Counted from the stretch's first letter, positions 8,596-17,857 are shown. The stretch is DNA of 64,000 nucleotides from an uncultured Caldilineaceae bacterium (GCA_958295915.1 OY282381.1:4548722-4612721); one strand, 5' to 3'. Notes: generated by a model not told the origin, from the sequence alone. Numbers and translations: made by a program.

Positions 8596-10788
8596 ATGAA
8601 CAGCGCTGCGAACCCCGACATAGTCCTGAATATTCACAATCTCCAGGTCAGTTTCCGTTCCATCGCCGGCACGACTCGGGCGGTCAACGGTGTGAGCCTC
8701 GACGTGAAGAGCGGCGAAATCGTTGGCTTGGTAGGTGAGAGCGGCTGCGGCAAGAGCGTCACCATCCGCAGTATCGTTGGCCTGGTGCCATCGCCGCCGG
8801 CCATCTTCGAAGCCGGCGAGATCTGGCTACGAACGCGACAAGGCCTGACAGAGACTCTCGCCCTACGCAAGAATATGCGTGCGCTTCGTCAGATCAGAGG
8901 ACGCGATGTTTCGATGATCTTTCAGGAACCGATGCGCTCCCTGCACCCGATGATGCCCATCGGCCGCCAGATCACCGAGGGCATCCTGGAACACGAAGTG
9001 ATAGACCCCACGGAGGCCTATGAGCGCACGGTCGAAATGCTCGATCTGGTCGGGTTGCCCAATCCTGCCGGCCAGATGAATCGCTACGCGTACGAGCTTT
9101 CGGGCGGTATGCGTCAGCGGGCGCTGATCGCCCTGGCCTTGGTCTGCCACCCACAACTGTTGCTGGCCGACGAGCCGACCACAGCGCTGGATGTGACCAT
9201 CCAGGCGCAAATTCTGGATCTCATCAAGGATCTGCGCGAACGGATGCATATGTCGGTGCTTCTGATCACGCACAATATGGGGGTCGTCGCCAATCTTGCC
9301 GACCGGGTTTCGGTGATGTACCTGGGAAAAATCGTGGAAACAGGGGCGGTTGAGGAGGTTTTCAAAGAACCCGCTCACCCCTATACCCAAGGTCTATTGG
9401 CATCGATGCCCAGTCTGTTCAGCGAGCCCAAGACGAATCTCCAGTCACTGCGCGGCATCGTCCCCGAACTTGCAATGGCGCCCCAGGGTTGTGTCTTCGC
9501 CGACCGCTGTCCATACGTCATGCCCCAATGCAGCGAAACCCCGCCCCTCGTTGAACTCAGCGCCGCGCATAGCACGGCATGTTGGCTGTACACAGGAGCC
9601 GATACACATGGCCCAGCTGACGATTCGGCATCATCGGTAGAGGCAGCTCCTGTGCCCGTCCTGGGCAACCGCAATGCCAGCCCAGGGCAACCACAAGGCC
9701 AGCCCCCACAGCCCCCAGCCAGCGACGGCATCGCCAGGACCGCATCCGACGCTGAAGAGACGATCCAGCTCCAGATCGAGGGTGTAGCGCTCCACTACCC
9801 GATTCTGCGAGGTCTGTTGCGGCGTCAGGTCGGCACTGTCCGAGCTGTGGATGGCGTTGATCTGACCATTCGCCAAGGCGAGACGCTTGGGCTTGTCGGG
9901 GAGTCAGGCTGCGGAAAAACATCTGTCGGACGGCTGGTCACACGCCTGGTCGATCCTTCGGCCGGCCATATACGATTTCGCGTCCCTGGCGGCCTTGAGA
10001 ATATCACGCGCATAGCGCAGAAAGAGATGAAGAGCGTGCGGCGTTCCATGGGCATGGTCTTCCAGGATCCCCTATCATCCTTGAACGCGCGCATGAACGT
10101 GCGCAACATCGTCGGCGAACCACTCATGCTGCACAAGATGGCCAGAGGCAGAAAGGTGGATGACCGGGTCGGCGAGTTGCTGGAACTGGTCGGGCTGCGA
10201 GCCGGACATCAGAGCCGTTTTCCGCATGCGTTCAGCGGCGGACAACGCCAGCGAATCGCCATCGCGCGCGCCTTGGCCACCGAGCCCGATTTCCTGGTGG
10301 CCGACGAACCGGTGTCCGCGCTCGATGTTTCGGTACAGGCGCAGATACTGAATCTGTTGTTGACGCTCCAACAGCGACTGAACCTATCGATGCTCTTCAT
10401 TGCCCATGATATTGCCGTAGTACGGCACGTGAGCGACCGGATTGCCGTGATGTACCTGGGAAAAATCGTGGAATTGGGCAACGCCAGGGATGTCTGCTCC
10501 CGGCCCGTGCACCCGTATACGGAAGCGTTGCTGGCCTCAATCCCTTTGCCTCTGCCTGGCTTCGAGGCCAGCCGCGAAATGCCCAAGGGCGATCTCCCTG
10601 ATCCCGCCAATCCGCCGACAGGATGTCGCTTCCATACGCGCTGCCCCTACAGCCAGCCCCTCTGCGCCGCAGAGGAGCCGATCCTGCGCGCGCAGGACCA
10701 GGCCGGGGGCCATCTCGGAGCCTGTCACTTTCAGGATGAGCTACAGCTCCAGGGCGTAGAGGAACTTGGCAAATCGTTGCGCGCCTGA
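8596..10788 (+). CDS. Fused double ATP-binding protein of the peptide importer (DppD-DppF fusion)
   Basis: Two complete nucleotide-binding domains lie in one 730-residue chain. The first has Walker A GESGCGKS (residues 47-54), signature LSGGMRQR and Walker B LLLADEPTTALD. The second has Walker A GESGCGKT near residue 434, signature FSGGQRQR near 545 and Walker B FLVADEPVSALD. Each ends with the cysteine-containing oligopeptide-transport C-terminal domain (CVFADRCPYVMPQC and CRFHTRCPYSQPLC), which in some family members binds a metal centre. A low-complexity Pro/Gln/Gly-rich linker joins the halves at about residues 335-395. The fusion replaces the two separate genes of enterobacterial dpp/opp operons. 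Confidence 0.95.
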   Translation: MNSAANPDIVLNIHNLQVSFRSIAGTTRAVNGVSLDVKSGEIVGLVGESGCGKSVTIRSIVGLVPSPPAIFEAGEIWLRTRQGLTETLALRKNMRALRQIRGRDVSMIFQEPMRSLHPMMPIGRQITEGILEHEVIDPTEAYERTVEMLDLVGLPNPAGQMNRYAYELSGGMRQRALIALALVCHPQLLLADEPTTALDVTIQAQILDLIKDLRERMHMSVLLITHNMGVVANLADRVSVMYLGKIVETGAVEEVFKEPAHPYTQGLLASMPSLFSEPKTNLQSLRGIVPELAMAPQGCVFADRCPYVMPQCSETPPLVELSAAHSTACWLYTGADTHGPADDSASSVEAAPVPVLGNRNASPGQPQGQPPQPPASDGIARTASDAEETIQLQIEGVALHYPILRGLLRRQVGTVRAVDGVDLTIRQGETLGLVGESGCGKTSVGRLVTRLVDPSAGHIRFRVPGGLENITRIAQKEMKSVRRSMGMVFQDPLSSLNARMNVRNIVGEPLMLHKMARGRKVDDRVGELLELVGLRAGHQSRFPHAFSGGQRQRIAIARALATEPDFLVADEPVSALDVSVQAQILNLLLTLQQRLNLSMLFIAHDIAVVRHVSDRIAVMYLGKIVELGNARDVCSRPVHPYTEALLASIPLPLPGFEASREMPKGDLPDPANPPTGCRFHTRCPYSQPLCAAEEPILRAQDQAGGHLGACHFQDELQLQGVEELGKSLRA

Positions 10789-10835
10789 AGAACCCTGAAG
10801 AACTGGGTCAAAAACGAGTGTGAGGAGCTACAATA

Positions 10836-11798
10836 ATGATCGACATCGGTATAGAGTTTCCCGCGCCGGGCGAAATGAGGTTCTTCGACCTGCCAGAGCC
10901 GCCTCTCCCTGGGCCAACCGAGATGCTGATTCGCACACGCTATTCCGGGGTAACGAACGGCACCGAGCGCCATGCGCTGATGGCTGATTTTGGCAGTCGT
11001 TTCCCCTGTCGCGCCGGATATCAGCACGTGGGCGTCATCGAAGCCGTGGGGAGTAGGGTGGACGCCTTTGCCGTAGGAGATACCGTCTTCCTGGGCAATC
11101 ATGGAGGCCATCGAGGCTGGCGCATCGTCGATGTCGCATCCACCAACGAAAGAGAACGGCTCTGCCTGAAACTTCCCGCCGATCTAGAGCATGAATTGTG
11201 CGCCCTCTTCGGTATCGCTGGCGTTGGCATGAGACACGCCCGGCGTATCCGTGTGGCGGCCTCGATGAATGTATGGGTCGCCGGCCTGGGACTCGTGGGC
11301 CAGTCGGTGGCGCAAGCCTCCCGCGCTCTGGGCGCCTATGTGACCGTGACAGACATCGACCCGCGTCGCCTTGAAGTCGCCGCCAAACTGGGCGCGCACC
11401 GGCTGATAGATACCTCCAAGGAATCCGCGACCGAGGCGCTTGTGCAGGGCGGCCCGTATGACCGCATTGTCGATGCCTGCGGCGCGCCCCAGCTATTTGA
11501 GTATATCTACGAGAACAAACTCCTTGCGCTCTACGGGGCAATCGGCGCGCTGGCCGGCCGGCGCGAAACGATCTTCCATCAGACTATGCTTCACGCCTTG
11601 CGGGCCTCAATCGAATCATCATCCCACTTTACCCTGGAAGATCTGGGCATTCTGCGCCATTTTGTCCAATTGGGCGCTATCCGAATCAAGCCATTGGTGA
11701 CCCATCGCCTGCCGATAACCGAAGCGCCGCGCATATACGCAACCATGCGGGACAAGCCGGCAGATCTGTTGGGCGTGATCTTCAACTGGCAGACCTGA
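10836..11798 (+). CDS. Zinc-type medium-chain dehydrogenase/reductase
   Basis: A 320-residue alcohol/polyol-dehydrogenase-like protein, start at 10836 behind TGAGGAGCTACAATA. The N-terminal GroES-like half has GYQHVGVIEAVGSRV, where GYQH stands in place of the usual GHE zinc-site motif. The structural four-cysteine zinc lobe is absent. The Rossmann half has VAGLGLVGQSVAQ for NAD(P) binding and an acidic residue after the second strand (TDIDPRR). It follows the importer ATPase by 47 bp and is probably cotranscribed, suggesting oxidation or reduction of the imported compound. The precise substrate is unknown. Confidence 0.85.
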   Translation: MIDIGIEFPAPGEMRFFDLPEPPLPGPTEMLIRTRYSGVTNGTERHALMADFGSRFPCRAGYQHVGVIEAVGSRVDAFAVGDTVFLGNHGGHRGWRIVDVASTNERERLCLKLPADLEHELCALFGIAGVGMRHARRIRVAASMNVWVAGLGLVGQSVAQASRALGAYVTVTDIDPRRLEVAAKLGAHRLIDTSKESATEALVQGGPYDRIVDACGAPQLFEYIYENKLLALYGAIGALAGRRETIFHQTMLHALRASIESSSHFTLEDLGILRHFVQLGAIRIKPLVTHRLPITEAPRIYATMRDKPADLLGVIFNWQT

Positions 11799-11890
11799 AA
11801 GCGACGCCGCCTCCGGAATGAGGCCTGAGCGCCCTTCAGGTCAATCAGGAACTGTTCAAGTGCGAATGAACTGCCCAATTCGATTTTCCC

Positions 11891-12730
11891 TCAATGCGCC
11901 GCGCGCTCTCCAACGTTTTCCTGCAGCCAGGCCCGCAACGGAACGTCCTCCGGCTTTGGGGAGGAGTACCCGTGCCAACCGCTGGGGGCCGCCCCCAAGA
12001 GCTGCCGGCGAATCGGATCGATCCGATTCATCAGATGATCGACGGTCATATCATCCCGCGGACGCAGCCAGCGGTAGCTATAGCCGTAGAACAGCGCTTT
12101 GCGGGGCATATCGGACGTGTTCGGGCTGGACGCGTGCCAGATGCGCCGGTCGAAGAAGACCGCATCCCCCGGCTTGGCGCGCACAGCCAGGCCGCCTTTC
12201 GGTTTGCGCTCCGCATCCAGCGGCAGCTTGTTCAGCAGATGGCTGCCAGGGATCACATACAGGTTGGCCCGCCCCAGCTCTGATGTGTCGGTCAGGAAGT
12301 AGGCCACCTTCAGAGAGATGCGCGGCTGCGGATCCGTCTCCAATTCGTTGTTGAGCCGGCCGCTGTCTTTGTGCCAGTTCAGCCCCTGCTGACCGGGGCC
12401 GGAGGCCGCATGGGGCGGCGTGATAATCGTATGGGAATGATAGAGTTGAATGTTCCAGCCGAGGATGCCCCACACTTTGGCAAAGGTCGTGGGACAGTCG
12501 AGCAGCTCCAGAAAGACATCATCCCGTCCGATAAAATCGAAAATGTTGATGCCGTCATGCGGCCCCATGTTCTGCCTGGCCTTCTCTTCGGCGGTGATGC
12601 GGTCCACAGCGACTGTGGCCCGCGCCACCAGCTCCTGAGAGATAGCGTTTTCGATGATCAGATAGCCCTGTTCGGCGAAGGCTCGGTCTTCCTCGGGTGT
12701 GAGAAGGTGGTGAAGGCATGCGCTGTTCAT
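11891..12730 (-). CDS. Phytanoyl-CoA dioxygenase (PhyH) family oxygenase
   Basis: A 279-residue Fe(II)/2-oxoglutarate oxygenase-like protein. The start at 12730 is preceded by AGAGGAGAAACCTT. The metal site is visible as the H-x-D motif in NWHKDSGR and the distal histidine in RIWHASSPN; a following arginine (MPRKALFYGYSYRW) would hold 2-oxoglutarate. The N terminus has the family opening LTPEEDRAFAEQGYLIIENAIS. It converges on the dehydrogenase gene with about 90 bp between stops. The substrate is not predictable; PhyH relatives hydroxylate small hydrophobic or polar molecules. Confidence 0.9.
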   Translation of the reverse strand: MNSACLHHLLTPEEDRAFAEQGYLIIENAISQELVARATVAVDRITAEEKARQNMGPHDGINIFDFIGRDDVFLELLDCPTTFAKVWGILGWNIQLYHSHTIITPPHAASGPGQQGLNWHKDSGRLNNELETDPQPRISLKVAYFLTDTSELGRANLYVIPGSHLLNKLPLDAERKPKGGLAVRAKPGDAVFFDRRIWHASSPNTSDMPRKALFYGYSYRWLRPRDDMTVDHLMNRIDPIRRQLLGAAPSGWHGYSSPKPEDVPLRAWLQENVGERAAH

Positions 12731-12807
12731 AAGGTTTCTCCTCTGGGAACCAAAGGTCTTTCTCCAGCCCTCTGTGGGCAAGGGTGACGTGTATTTTCTA
12801 GGCTGCA

Positions 12808-12839
12808 GACGTCCTTGCGTCCTTGCGCCTTTGCGTTAA
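12808..12839. repeat. Interspersed repeat family B copy
   Basis: Words CGTCCTTGCG and CCTTTGCGTT follow GTCCTTGCG. A flanking word pair GTGGGCAAGGGTGACGTGTA is present twice (around 12774 and 12845). Confidence 0.55.
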
Positions 12840-12955
12840 AAAGTTGTGGGCAAGGGTGACGTGTATTCTCTAGGCTGCAGCCCAGCCGCAGGCTAAGGTG
12901 ACAACAGAATCATAGAGGCGTGGGCTGATTTGTCAAGCGCGGTTATATATGCCCG

Positions 12956-13000
12956 TTTATCATCCTGCTTATCCTTCCATCCTGACAATTCTGATTCAAA
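12956..13000. repeat. Interspersed repeat family C copy
   Basis: It carries the word string TATCATCCTG, ATCCTTCCATCCTG and CTGATTCA. Near-identical strings are at 20217, 32481 and 52730. Confidence 0.65.
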
Positions 13001-13005
13001 CGTCC

Positions 13006-13034
13006 TTGACGTATTGATCAGCCAAGCGTAGAAT
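13006..13034 (+). promoter_or_regulatory. Promoter of the orphan binding-protein gene
   Basis: TTGACG (13006-13011), 17 bp, TAGAAT (13029-13034). Transcription would begin just before the five-hairpin array, placing that array in the 5' untranslated leader. Confidence 0.55.
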
Positions 13035-13046
13035 AGAGTCACTTCG

Positions 13047-13213
13047 CTTTCGCGTCGCGCCCTACAGTGGCGCGCAATGCTTTCGTATCGCGCCCTAACA
13101 GTGGCGCGCAATGCTTTCGTATCGCGCCCTAACAGTGGCGCGCAATGCTTTCGCGTCGCGCCCCACAGTGGCGCGTAATGTAACCTTGTCGCGCCCTACA
13201 GTGGCGCGCAATG
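13047..13213 (+). repeat. Five tandem 33-34 bp units, each a short hairpin
   Basis: Units start near 13047, 13080, 13114, 13148 and 13181. Each contains CGCGCC, a loop of 7-8 bases (CTACAGT or CTAACAGT) and GGCGCG, a perfect 6-bp inverted repeat; the fourth unit has CCACAGT as its loop. Inter-hairpin linkers (AATGCTTTCGTAT type) vary more than the stems. No unique spacers are present, so this is not a CRISPR array. It sits between a promoter and the ribosome-binding site of the gene at 13260. Confidence 0.9.
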
Positions 13214-13259
13214 CAACCTTGCGATCTATGCTCACAACCGACACACAGGAGGAATCGGT

Positions 13260-15296
13260 ATGAAGAAACTTGGCGTGCGAGCAGAGGATATTACCCGCAG
13301 GCGCTTCCTGCAGTGGGGCGCGCTCGGCACGGTTGGGCTGGCCGCGGCCGCCTGCGCCGGCGGCAGCGACCAATCGGCCGCCGAGGACATGCCGGCGCAG
13401 GCCGCCGAGATGGAAAGCGAGGCCGAGACCACAGCAGCCACTCCGTCCAGCCGCTACAACGAAGCGCCGATGCTGGCCGAACTGGTGTCCAGCGGCGACC
13501 TGCCGCCGGTAGATGAACGCGTATCGGCCAACCCACTGGTATTGGAAGGCATGGAAGGAATCGGCAACTATGGCGGTGTCATGCGCCGCGGCTTTCGGGG
13601 TGTATCCGACCGCTGGGGGCCGACCAAGCTGGCTCGCCAGGGGCTTACCTGGTACACCCCAGAGCTGACGCTGCGCCCCAATATCGCCGAATCATGGGAG
13701 GTCAACGCGGATGCCACCGTGTGGACCTTCCACCTGCGGGAAGGGATGAAATGGTCGGACGGCACGCCATTTGACACAGATAATTTCAAATGGTGGCAAG
13801 ACAATGTCATGCTCAATACAGACCTGACCCCGGCGATCTCCCGCAACTGGGTGACAGGAACAGAGCGCGCGCCGATGGTGATGGAGTTCCCAGACAAGCA
13901 CACCGTCGTCTTCACGTTCGTCCATCCCAATCCCATGTTTCTGGATCGGGTCGCGCCGCTGACCCGAGAGCTGTTTATACCCCATCACTATATGGCCCAA
14001 TTCCATATGGAAACGACAGAAGATCAGGACGCCTTGGAAGCGGCCGTGTCGGATAGCGGCTTCGACTCCTGGACGGCCCTGTTCTCAGACCGCAACTGGT
14101 GGTATCTCAACCCGGAGCGGCCCGGCCTCTACTCCTACCTGGCCAAAAACACCATGTCGGAAGAACTCTTCGTTATGGAACGCAATCCATACTTCTGGCA
14201 GGTAGACCCGGACGGAAATCAGCTGCCCTACATCGACACGATTCGTCACCGGCTGTTCGATACGCCGGATGTTTTCAATCTGCGTATTATCAACGGCGAG
14301 GTCGATTATCAGCAGCGCCACGTCAGTGCCGCCAACTTCACCCTGTATAAGGAAAACGAAGAAGCCGGCGGCTACCGGGTGCAGCTGGGCGCCGGCGACC
14401 AACATGTGTGTCTGACACCCAATATGACAGTCAAGAAGCCCCGTCTGCGAGAGTTCTTCCAGAACCGGAATGTGCGTATCGCCATGTCCCTGGCCGTGGA
14501 CCGCGACACCCTGAACGAGCTCGCTTTCGAAGGGCTGTACACCGCCCGTCAGTACAGCCCGCTGGAACAGTCCCCTCAGTCCTACCCCAAACAGGCCAAT
14601 GTCTATCTCGAGTATGACCCGGACAGGGCCAATCAACTGCTGGACGACGCCGGTTACGCCGCAAAAGATGACGACGGCTTGCGCGTCTACCCAGACGGCA
14701 GTGGCGAAACCATCAGCTTTATCGTCGAAGGCACAGCCCAGCCAGGCTCGCCTGATGAGGACGCGATCCAGATCATTATCGGTTATCTGGCCGATGTGGG
14801 CATCAAAGCCACCTACAAAGGCATCGAGCGCTCTCTGTACGAAGAACACTGGGGCGCCAATGAAATCGATGCCGCCTTCTGGGGCAGCGGACGCTCACTG
14901 CTGCCGTTGGTCGACCCGGCCTTTTTCCTGGGCATCGGCCTCGACCGACCCTGGGGCGAGGCCTGGGGCCGCTGGAAACTGGACCCGACCCACCCAGCCG
15001 CGGAGGAGCCGCCAGCCGATCATTGGATCCGCACAATGTGGAACCTGTGGGACGAGATCCTGGTAGAGCCGGACGAGGCGCGACGCAACGCGCTGTTCTT
15101 TCAGATCCTGGATGTCTGGGCTGAAGAACTGCCGCAGATCGGCTTCTTAGGGCAGATTCCCAACCCATTGATCGTCCTCAACGGCCTGAGAGGCCTGGAC
15201 CCGGACTACATCTATCCGCTCAGCAACCCGACTTCCCATGGCGGCCTGGTGCAGGCGCATACCTTCTACTGGGACGACCCGGCCAGTCACAGTTAA
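13260..15296 (+). CDS. Family 5 extracellular solute-binding lipoprotein, orphan paralogue
   Basis: A 678-residue binding protein starting at 13260 behind AGGAGGAATCGGT. The leader has RRRFLQWGALG and a lipobox AAACAGG, so it is a predicted Tat lipoprotein. It shares with the protein at 4370 the post-linker strand (SRYNEAPMLAELVSSGDLPP), ESWEVNADATVWTFHLREG and KWSDGTPFDTDNFKWW. No permease or ATPase follows. Downstream genes instead encode a beta-propeller protein and sugar-acid-type enzymes. It could use the permeases at 6430-8586 or a distant system. Its leader carries the five-hairpin array. Confidence 0.92.
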   Translation: MKKLGVRAEDITRRRFLQWGALGTVGLAAAACAGGSDQSAAEDMPAQAAEMESEAETTAATPSSRYNEAPMLAELVSSGDLPPVDERVSANPLVLEGMEGIGNYGGVMRRGFRGVSDRWGPTKLARQGLTWYTPELTLRPNIAESWEVNADATVWTFHLREGMKWSDGTPFDTDNFKWWQDNVMLNTDLTPAISRNWVTGTERAPMVMEFPDKHTVVFTFVHPNPMFLDRVAPLTRELFIPHHYMAQFHMETTEDQDALEAAVSDSGFDSWTALFSDRNWWYLNPERPGLYSYLAKNTMSEELFVMERNPYFWQVDPDGNQLPYIDTIRHRLFDTPDVFNLRIINGEVDYQQRHVSAANFTLYKENEEAGGYRVQLGAGDQHVCLTPNMTVKKPRLREFFQNRNVRIAMSLAVDRDTLNELAFEGLYTARQYSPLEQSPQSYPKQANVYLEYDPDRANQLLDDAGYAAKDDDGLRVYPDGSGETISFIVEGTAQPGSPDEDAIQIIIGYLADVGIKATYKGIERSLYEEHWGANEIDAAFWGSGRSLLPLVDPAFFLGIGLDRPWGEAWGRWKLDPTHPAAEEPPADHWIRTMWNLWDEILVEPDEARRNALFFQILDVWAEELPQIGFLGQIPNPLIVLNGLRGLDPDYIYPLSNPTSHGGLVQAHTFYWDDPASHS

Positions 15297-15317
15297 AAAC
15301 CGCCAGTTCGAGGAGTG

Positions 15318-15346
15318 AGGAGAGAGAAGTTGTGTTTCTCTCTCCT
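15318..15346 (+). terminator. 11-bp stem hairpin after the binding-protein gene
   Basis: AGGAGAGAGAA (15318-15328) pairs perfectly with TTCTCTCTCCT (15336-15346) around a 7-base loop. No long T-run follows, so it may be a message-stabilising or attenuating stem rather than a full terminator. A similar purine/pyrimidine hairpin follows aapJ at 21504. Confidence 0.6.
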
Positions 15347-15366
15347 CTTATACTCAGGAATTTCCC

Positions 15367-16509
15367 ATGACTACCCATCAACGGAACAGACCAGAACGCA
15401 GTACCTTTGTTGACCAGCGCACAGGCCGCACGATTGAGCGGCTGACCAACAGCCCTATGGCCGATCTGCACACCTATTACGACATCTGTCCTTGGTCGCC
15501 GCACGGGCGCTATCTGGTCTTCTCAGCAGCGTATCCGGCCGATCTGACCATCGTTCATCGGGATACGCTGGCTACCGACAAGGGCCAGATCTATCTGCTG
15601 GATCTGAACACATACGAGTTGCGCTTTTTGGCGGAAAACGCATTCTATAATACCCATACCGGCGCTTTTCCCGTGTGGCATCCCACCAAAAATCAGGTTT
15701 TCTTCTACACAGGGCCGGAGGAAGTCAGCGTCGTCGATGTCGAAAGCGGCGCGCTGCTGCGCACGATGAAAGGCGGCATCCGACAGCTTAGCCCTGACGG
15801 CGAACTCCTGAGTTGGACGACCAATGACATCCGCACAGACCTGCCCCGAGGCGTCTACACCATGCAGGAAGACGGAGCGGATCTGACCCTGATTGTGTCC
15901 ACTGAGGCCCTCTATGAACTGACGCCGAACAATCACCTCTTCCACATCGATCAGATGACTGTGGGCAACACCAAATGGACGCCGGACGCCCAGCATATGT
16001 TGGTGGCCATGTGGATCAAGGCCACGCCCGACGATCTCTCGCCCTGGAACAGCGCGCTGCGCCGCAGTATCTACATCGTCAGCCGCGACGGCAGCGAGCG
16101 GCGCTGGCTCACCTATTTCGGCCATCACCACAGCTGGACAGCCGCAGGCGCCAAAGTGCTCTACTCCGGCTATCGCCAACACACAGACGAAGGGCTGCGG
16201 GAGGAGCCGCGGCTGTATATGATCGATTTCGACGGCAGCGACAACAAAGTCGTCATCGATCACCCATTGGGAGGCCATCCTATCGCCAGCCCGGACGGCG
16301 ACAAGATCACCACCTGGGATGATCGCGGCGTGCTGTTGGTCGATCTTGCCGCCCAATCGGTGGACCATCTGGCCATGTTTATGCCGCCCTTTGACCATAA
16401 GACCCACCGGGGCACCCATCCCCACTGCCTCTGGAGCCCGGACGGCAGCCAGATCCTGTACAATTCCGCCCAATCCGGCCACAGCCAACTATACCGCATA
16501 ACCCTATAA
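15367..16509 (+). CDS. Beta-propeller protein, TolB / oligogalacturonate-lyase-like
   Basis: A 380-residue protein without a signal peptide. It shows repeated propeller-blade motifs such as CPWSPHGRYLVFSA, PVWHPTKNQVFFYT, WTPDAQHMLVAMW, PIASPDGDKITTWD and HCLWSPDGSQILYN, characteristic of TolB-like and oligogalacturonate-lyase (Pectate_lyase22) propellers. The opening DQRTGRTIERLTNSP resembles the start of the lyase family. Several histidines (HTYYD, HHHSW, HTHRGTHPH-like) could form a metal or catalytic site, as in that family. Neighbours are an orphan binding protein and an enolase-superfamily dehydratase, consistent with uronate or sugar-acid use. Lyase activity is inference only. Confidence 0.7.
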   Translation: MTTHQRNRPERSTFVDQRTGRTIERLTNSPMADLHTYYDICPWSPHGRYLVFSAAYPADLTIVHRDTLATDKGQIYLLDLNTYELRFLAENAFYNTHTGAFPVWHPTKNQVFFYTGPEEVSVVDVESGALLRTMKGGIRQLSPDGELLSWTTNDIRTDLPRGVYTMQEDGADLTLIVSTEALYELTPNNHLFHIDQMTVGNTKWTPDAQHMLVAMWIKATPDDLSPWNSALRRSIYIVSRDGSERRWLTYFGHHHSWTAAGAKVLYSGYRQHTDEGLREEPRLYMIDFDGSDNKVVIDHPLGGHPIASPDGDKITTWDDRGVLLVDLAAQSVDHLAMFMPPFDHKTHRGTHPHCLWSPDGSQILYNSAQSGHSQLYRITL

Positions 16510-16514
16510 CCCTG

Positions 16515-16579
16515 ATCAATGGTCAGGAACTCGTAGTACTACCAGCCACTGACCACTGATCACCAGCCACCGACCACTG
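16515..16579. repeat. Interspersed repeat family A copy with inverted arms
   Basis: TGATCAATGGTCAG near 16514 is nearly inverted in CTGACCACTGATCA near 16549. The repeat fills the spacer before the enolase-superfamily gene and ends at its start codon, leaving no clear ribosome-binding site. Confidence 0.7.
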
Positions 16580-16583
16580 CCTT

Positions 16584-17702
16584 ATGATGAAAATTGAAAA
16601 AATCACGCCCTTTCTTGTGGACAAATTCCTGCTGGTGCGGGTCTACACGGATCAGGGCGTTATCGGCAATGGCGAGGCCGGCCTCTGGGCGCATCACCGC
16701 ATGGTCCACCGGGCGATCCTCGATCTGAGCGACTATTATATCGGCAAAGACGCCTCCCGCATCGAACATCACTTCCAGACCGTCAGCCGCGATGCCCACT
16801 TTATGGGCGCAGCGCTCAGCGCCGCGTTGAGCGCCATCGACATTGCCCTCTGGGACATTGCCGGCAAATCCGCGGGGCAACCGCTGCATCGGCTGCTGGG
16901 GGGCAAAGTGCGGGACAAGATCAAAGTCTTCGCCAATGTGAACGGCGCAACCCTTGAAGAGCGGGCCGCCAGCGCGCAGGAGCAAGTGGCCGCCGGCTAC
17001 CTTTCCCTGCGTATGGCGCCCTTCCTGCCCGGCTTCGAGCGCAAAACACCCTCACAGATGATCGGCGAAGCCGTAGCGACCGTCGCTGCCGTCCGCGACG
17101 CCATCGGCTACGAAATCGATCTCGGCCTGGAGATTCACCGCAATCTGCGCCCCGAGGAGGCGATCCTCCTGGCCCACGAACTGCTCCCCTTCCGTATCCT
17201 CTACTACGAAGACCCTCTGGCCCCGGAAAGCCTGGAAGCGATGGAATACATCGCCAAGAGCGTGCCGTTGCCGATGGCCACCGGGGAACGGTTCTACAAC
17301 ATCTTCCAGTTCAAAGACCTCATCGACCGCAAAATCGTCAGCCTCATCCGGCCAGATGTCTCCCTGGCCGGCGGCATTACCCAAGTCAGAAAGATTGCCG
17401 CCATCGCCGAGGCCGCTTTTGTCGGCGTTTTCCCGCATCTGATGGGCAGCCCTGTGAATATCGCCGCCTTCTGTCAACTGGACGCCTCCATCCCCAACTA
17501 TGTGCTGATGGAAAGCCACACCGGCGCCGATGCCTACAACGATATTGTGGACTGTCCGGTAGCGCGACAAGGCGGCTATCTGCTGGTCTCAGACCGACCG
17601 GGCATCGGCCTGGAGATCGACGAAAGCAAACTGGGCAGCTATCCCTACCAGCCCAAGAAGATCGTTGGCGCCTTTCACGCCGATGGCTCAGTGGCCCACT
17701 AG
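16584..17702 (+). CDS. Mandelate racemase/muconate lactonizing enzyme family dehydratase
   Basis: A 372-residue enolase-superfamily protein. The N-terminal capping domain includes KITPFLVDKFLLVRVYTDQG and ALWDIAGKSAGQPLHRLLGG. In the barrel the successive metal ligands appear as Glu in LGLEIHRN, Glu in YYEDPL and Glu in ATGERF. The histidine of EIH and the later His in FPHLMGSP match the acid/base residues of the D-galactonate/mannonate dehydratase branch. It probably dehydrates a sugar acid in the cytoplasm. Start codons at 16584 and 16587 are both possible and neither has a good ribosome-binding site, because a family A repeat abuts the gene. Confidence 0.9.
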   Translation: MMKIEKITPFLVDKFLLVRVYTDQGVIGNGEAGLWAHHRMVHRAILDLSDYYIGKDASRIEHHFQTVSRDAHFMGAALSAALSAIDIALWDIAGKSAGQPLHRLLGGKVRDKIKVFANVNGATLEERAASAQEQVAAGYLSLRMAPFLPGFERKTPSQMIGEAVATVAAVRDAIGYEIDLGLEIHRNLRPEEAILLAHELLPFRILYYEDPLAPESLEAMEYIAKSVPLPMATGERFYNIFQFKDLIDRKIVSLIRPDVSLAGGITQVRKIAAIAEAAFVGVFPHLMGSPVNIAAFCQLDASIPNYVLMESHTGADAYNDIVDCPVARQGGYLLVSDRPGIGLEIDESKLGSYPYQPKKIVGAFHADGSVAH

Positions 17703-17740
17703 CGCAATCGGCGCCCGGGTCGTTAGATACCGAGCTTTGT

Positions 17741-17815
17741 AACCCAAAGACGCAAGGACGCTATGGCGCCAAGGAATCAGATACACATCGCGGCTTTGTG
17801 TCTTCGCGCCATGGC
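17741..17815. repeat. Interspersed repeat family B copy
   Basis: Words AAAGACGCAAGGACGC and CGCCAAGGAATCAG are followed by an opposite-orientation part (TGTCTTCGCGCCATGGCG). It lies between the dehydratase and the ThDP enzyme. Confidence 0.5.
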
Positions 17816-17857
17816 GTTGATTCCTATGGTACGCATGAATCCCAAGGAAAGCCGTGC

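Larger units (their letters stand above)
12731..13259. other. Intergenic region with three repeat types and a leader
   Basis: 529 bases with no convincing gene: family B copy at 12808, family C copy at 12956, a promoter at 13006-13034, then the tandem hairpin array at 13047-13213. Short open frames here only translate the repeats. Confidence 0.7.

Noticed and set aside
13047..13213. CRISPR array
   Set aside because: Units are contiguous with near-identical sequence and no unique spacers; no cas genes are in the window.
12893..13373. Short minus-strand peptides with repeated ALRATVGRD
   Set aside because: They simply translate the hairpin array and family C repeat; no start signal.
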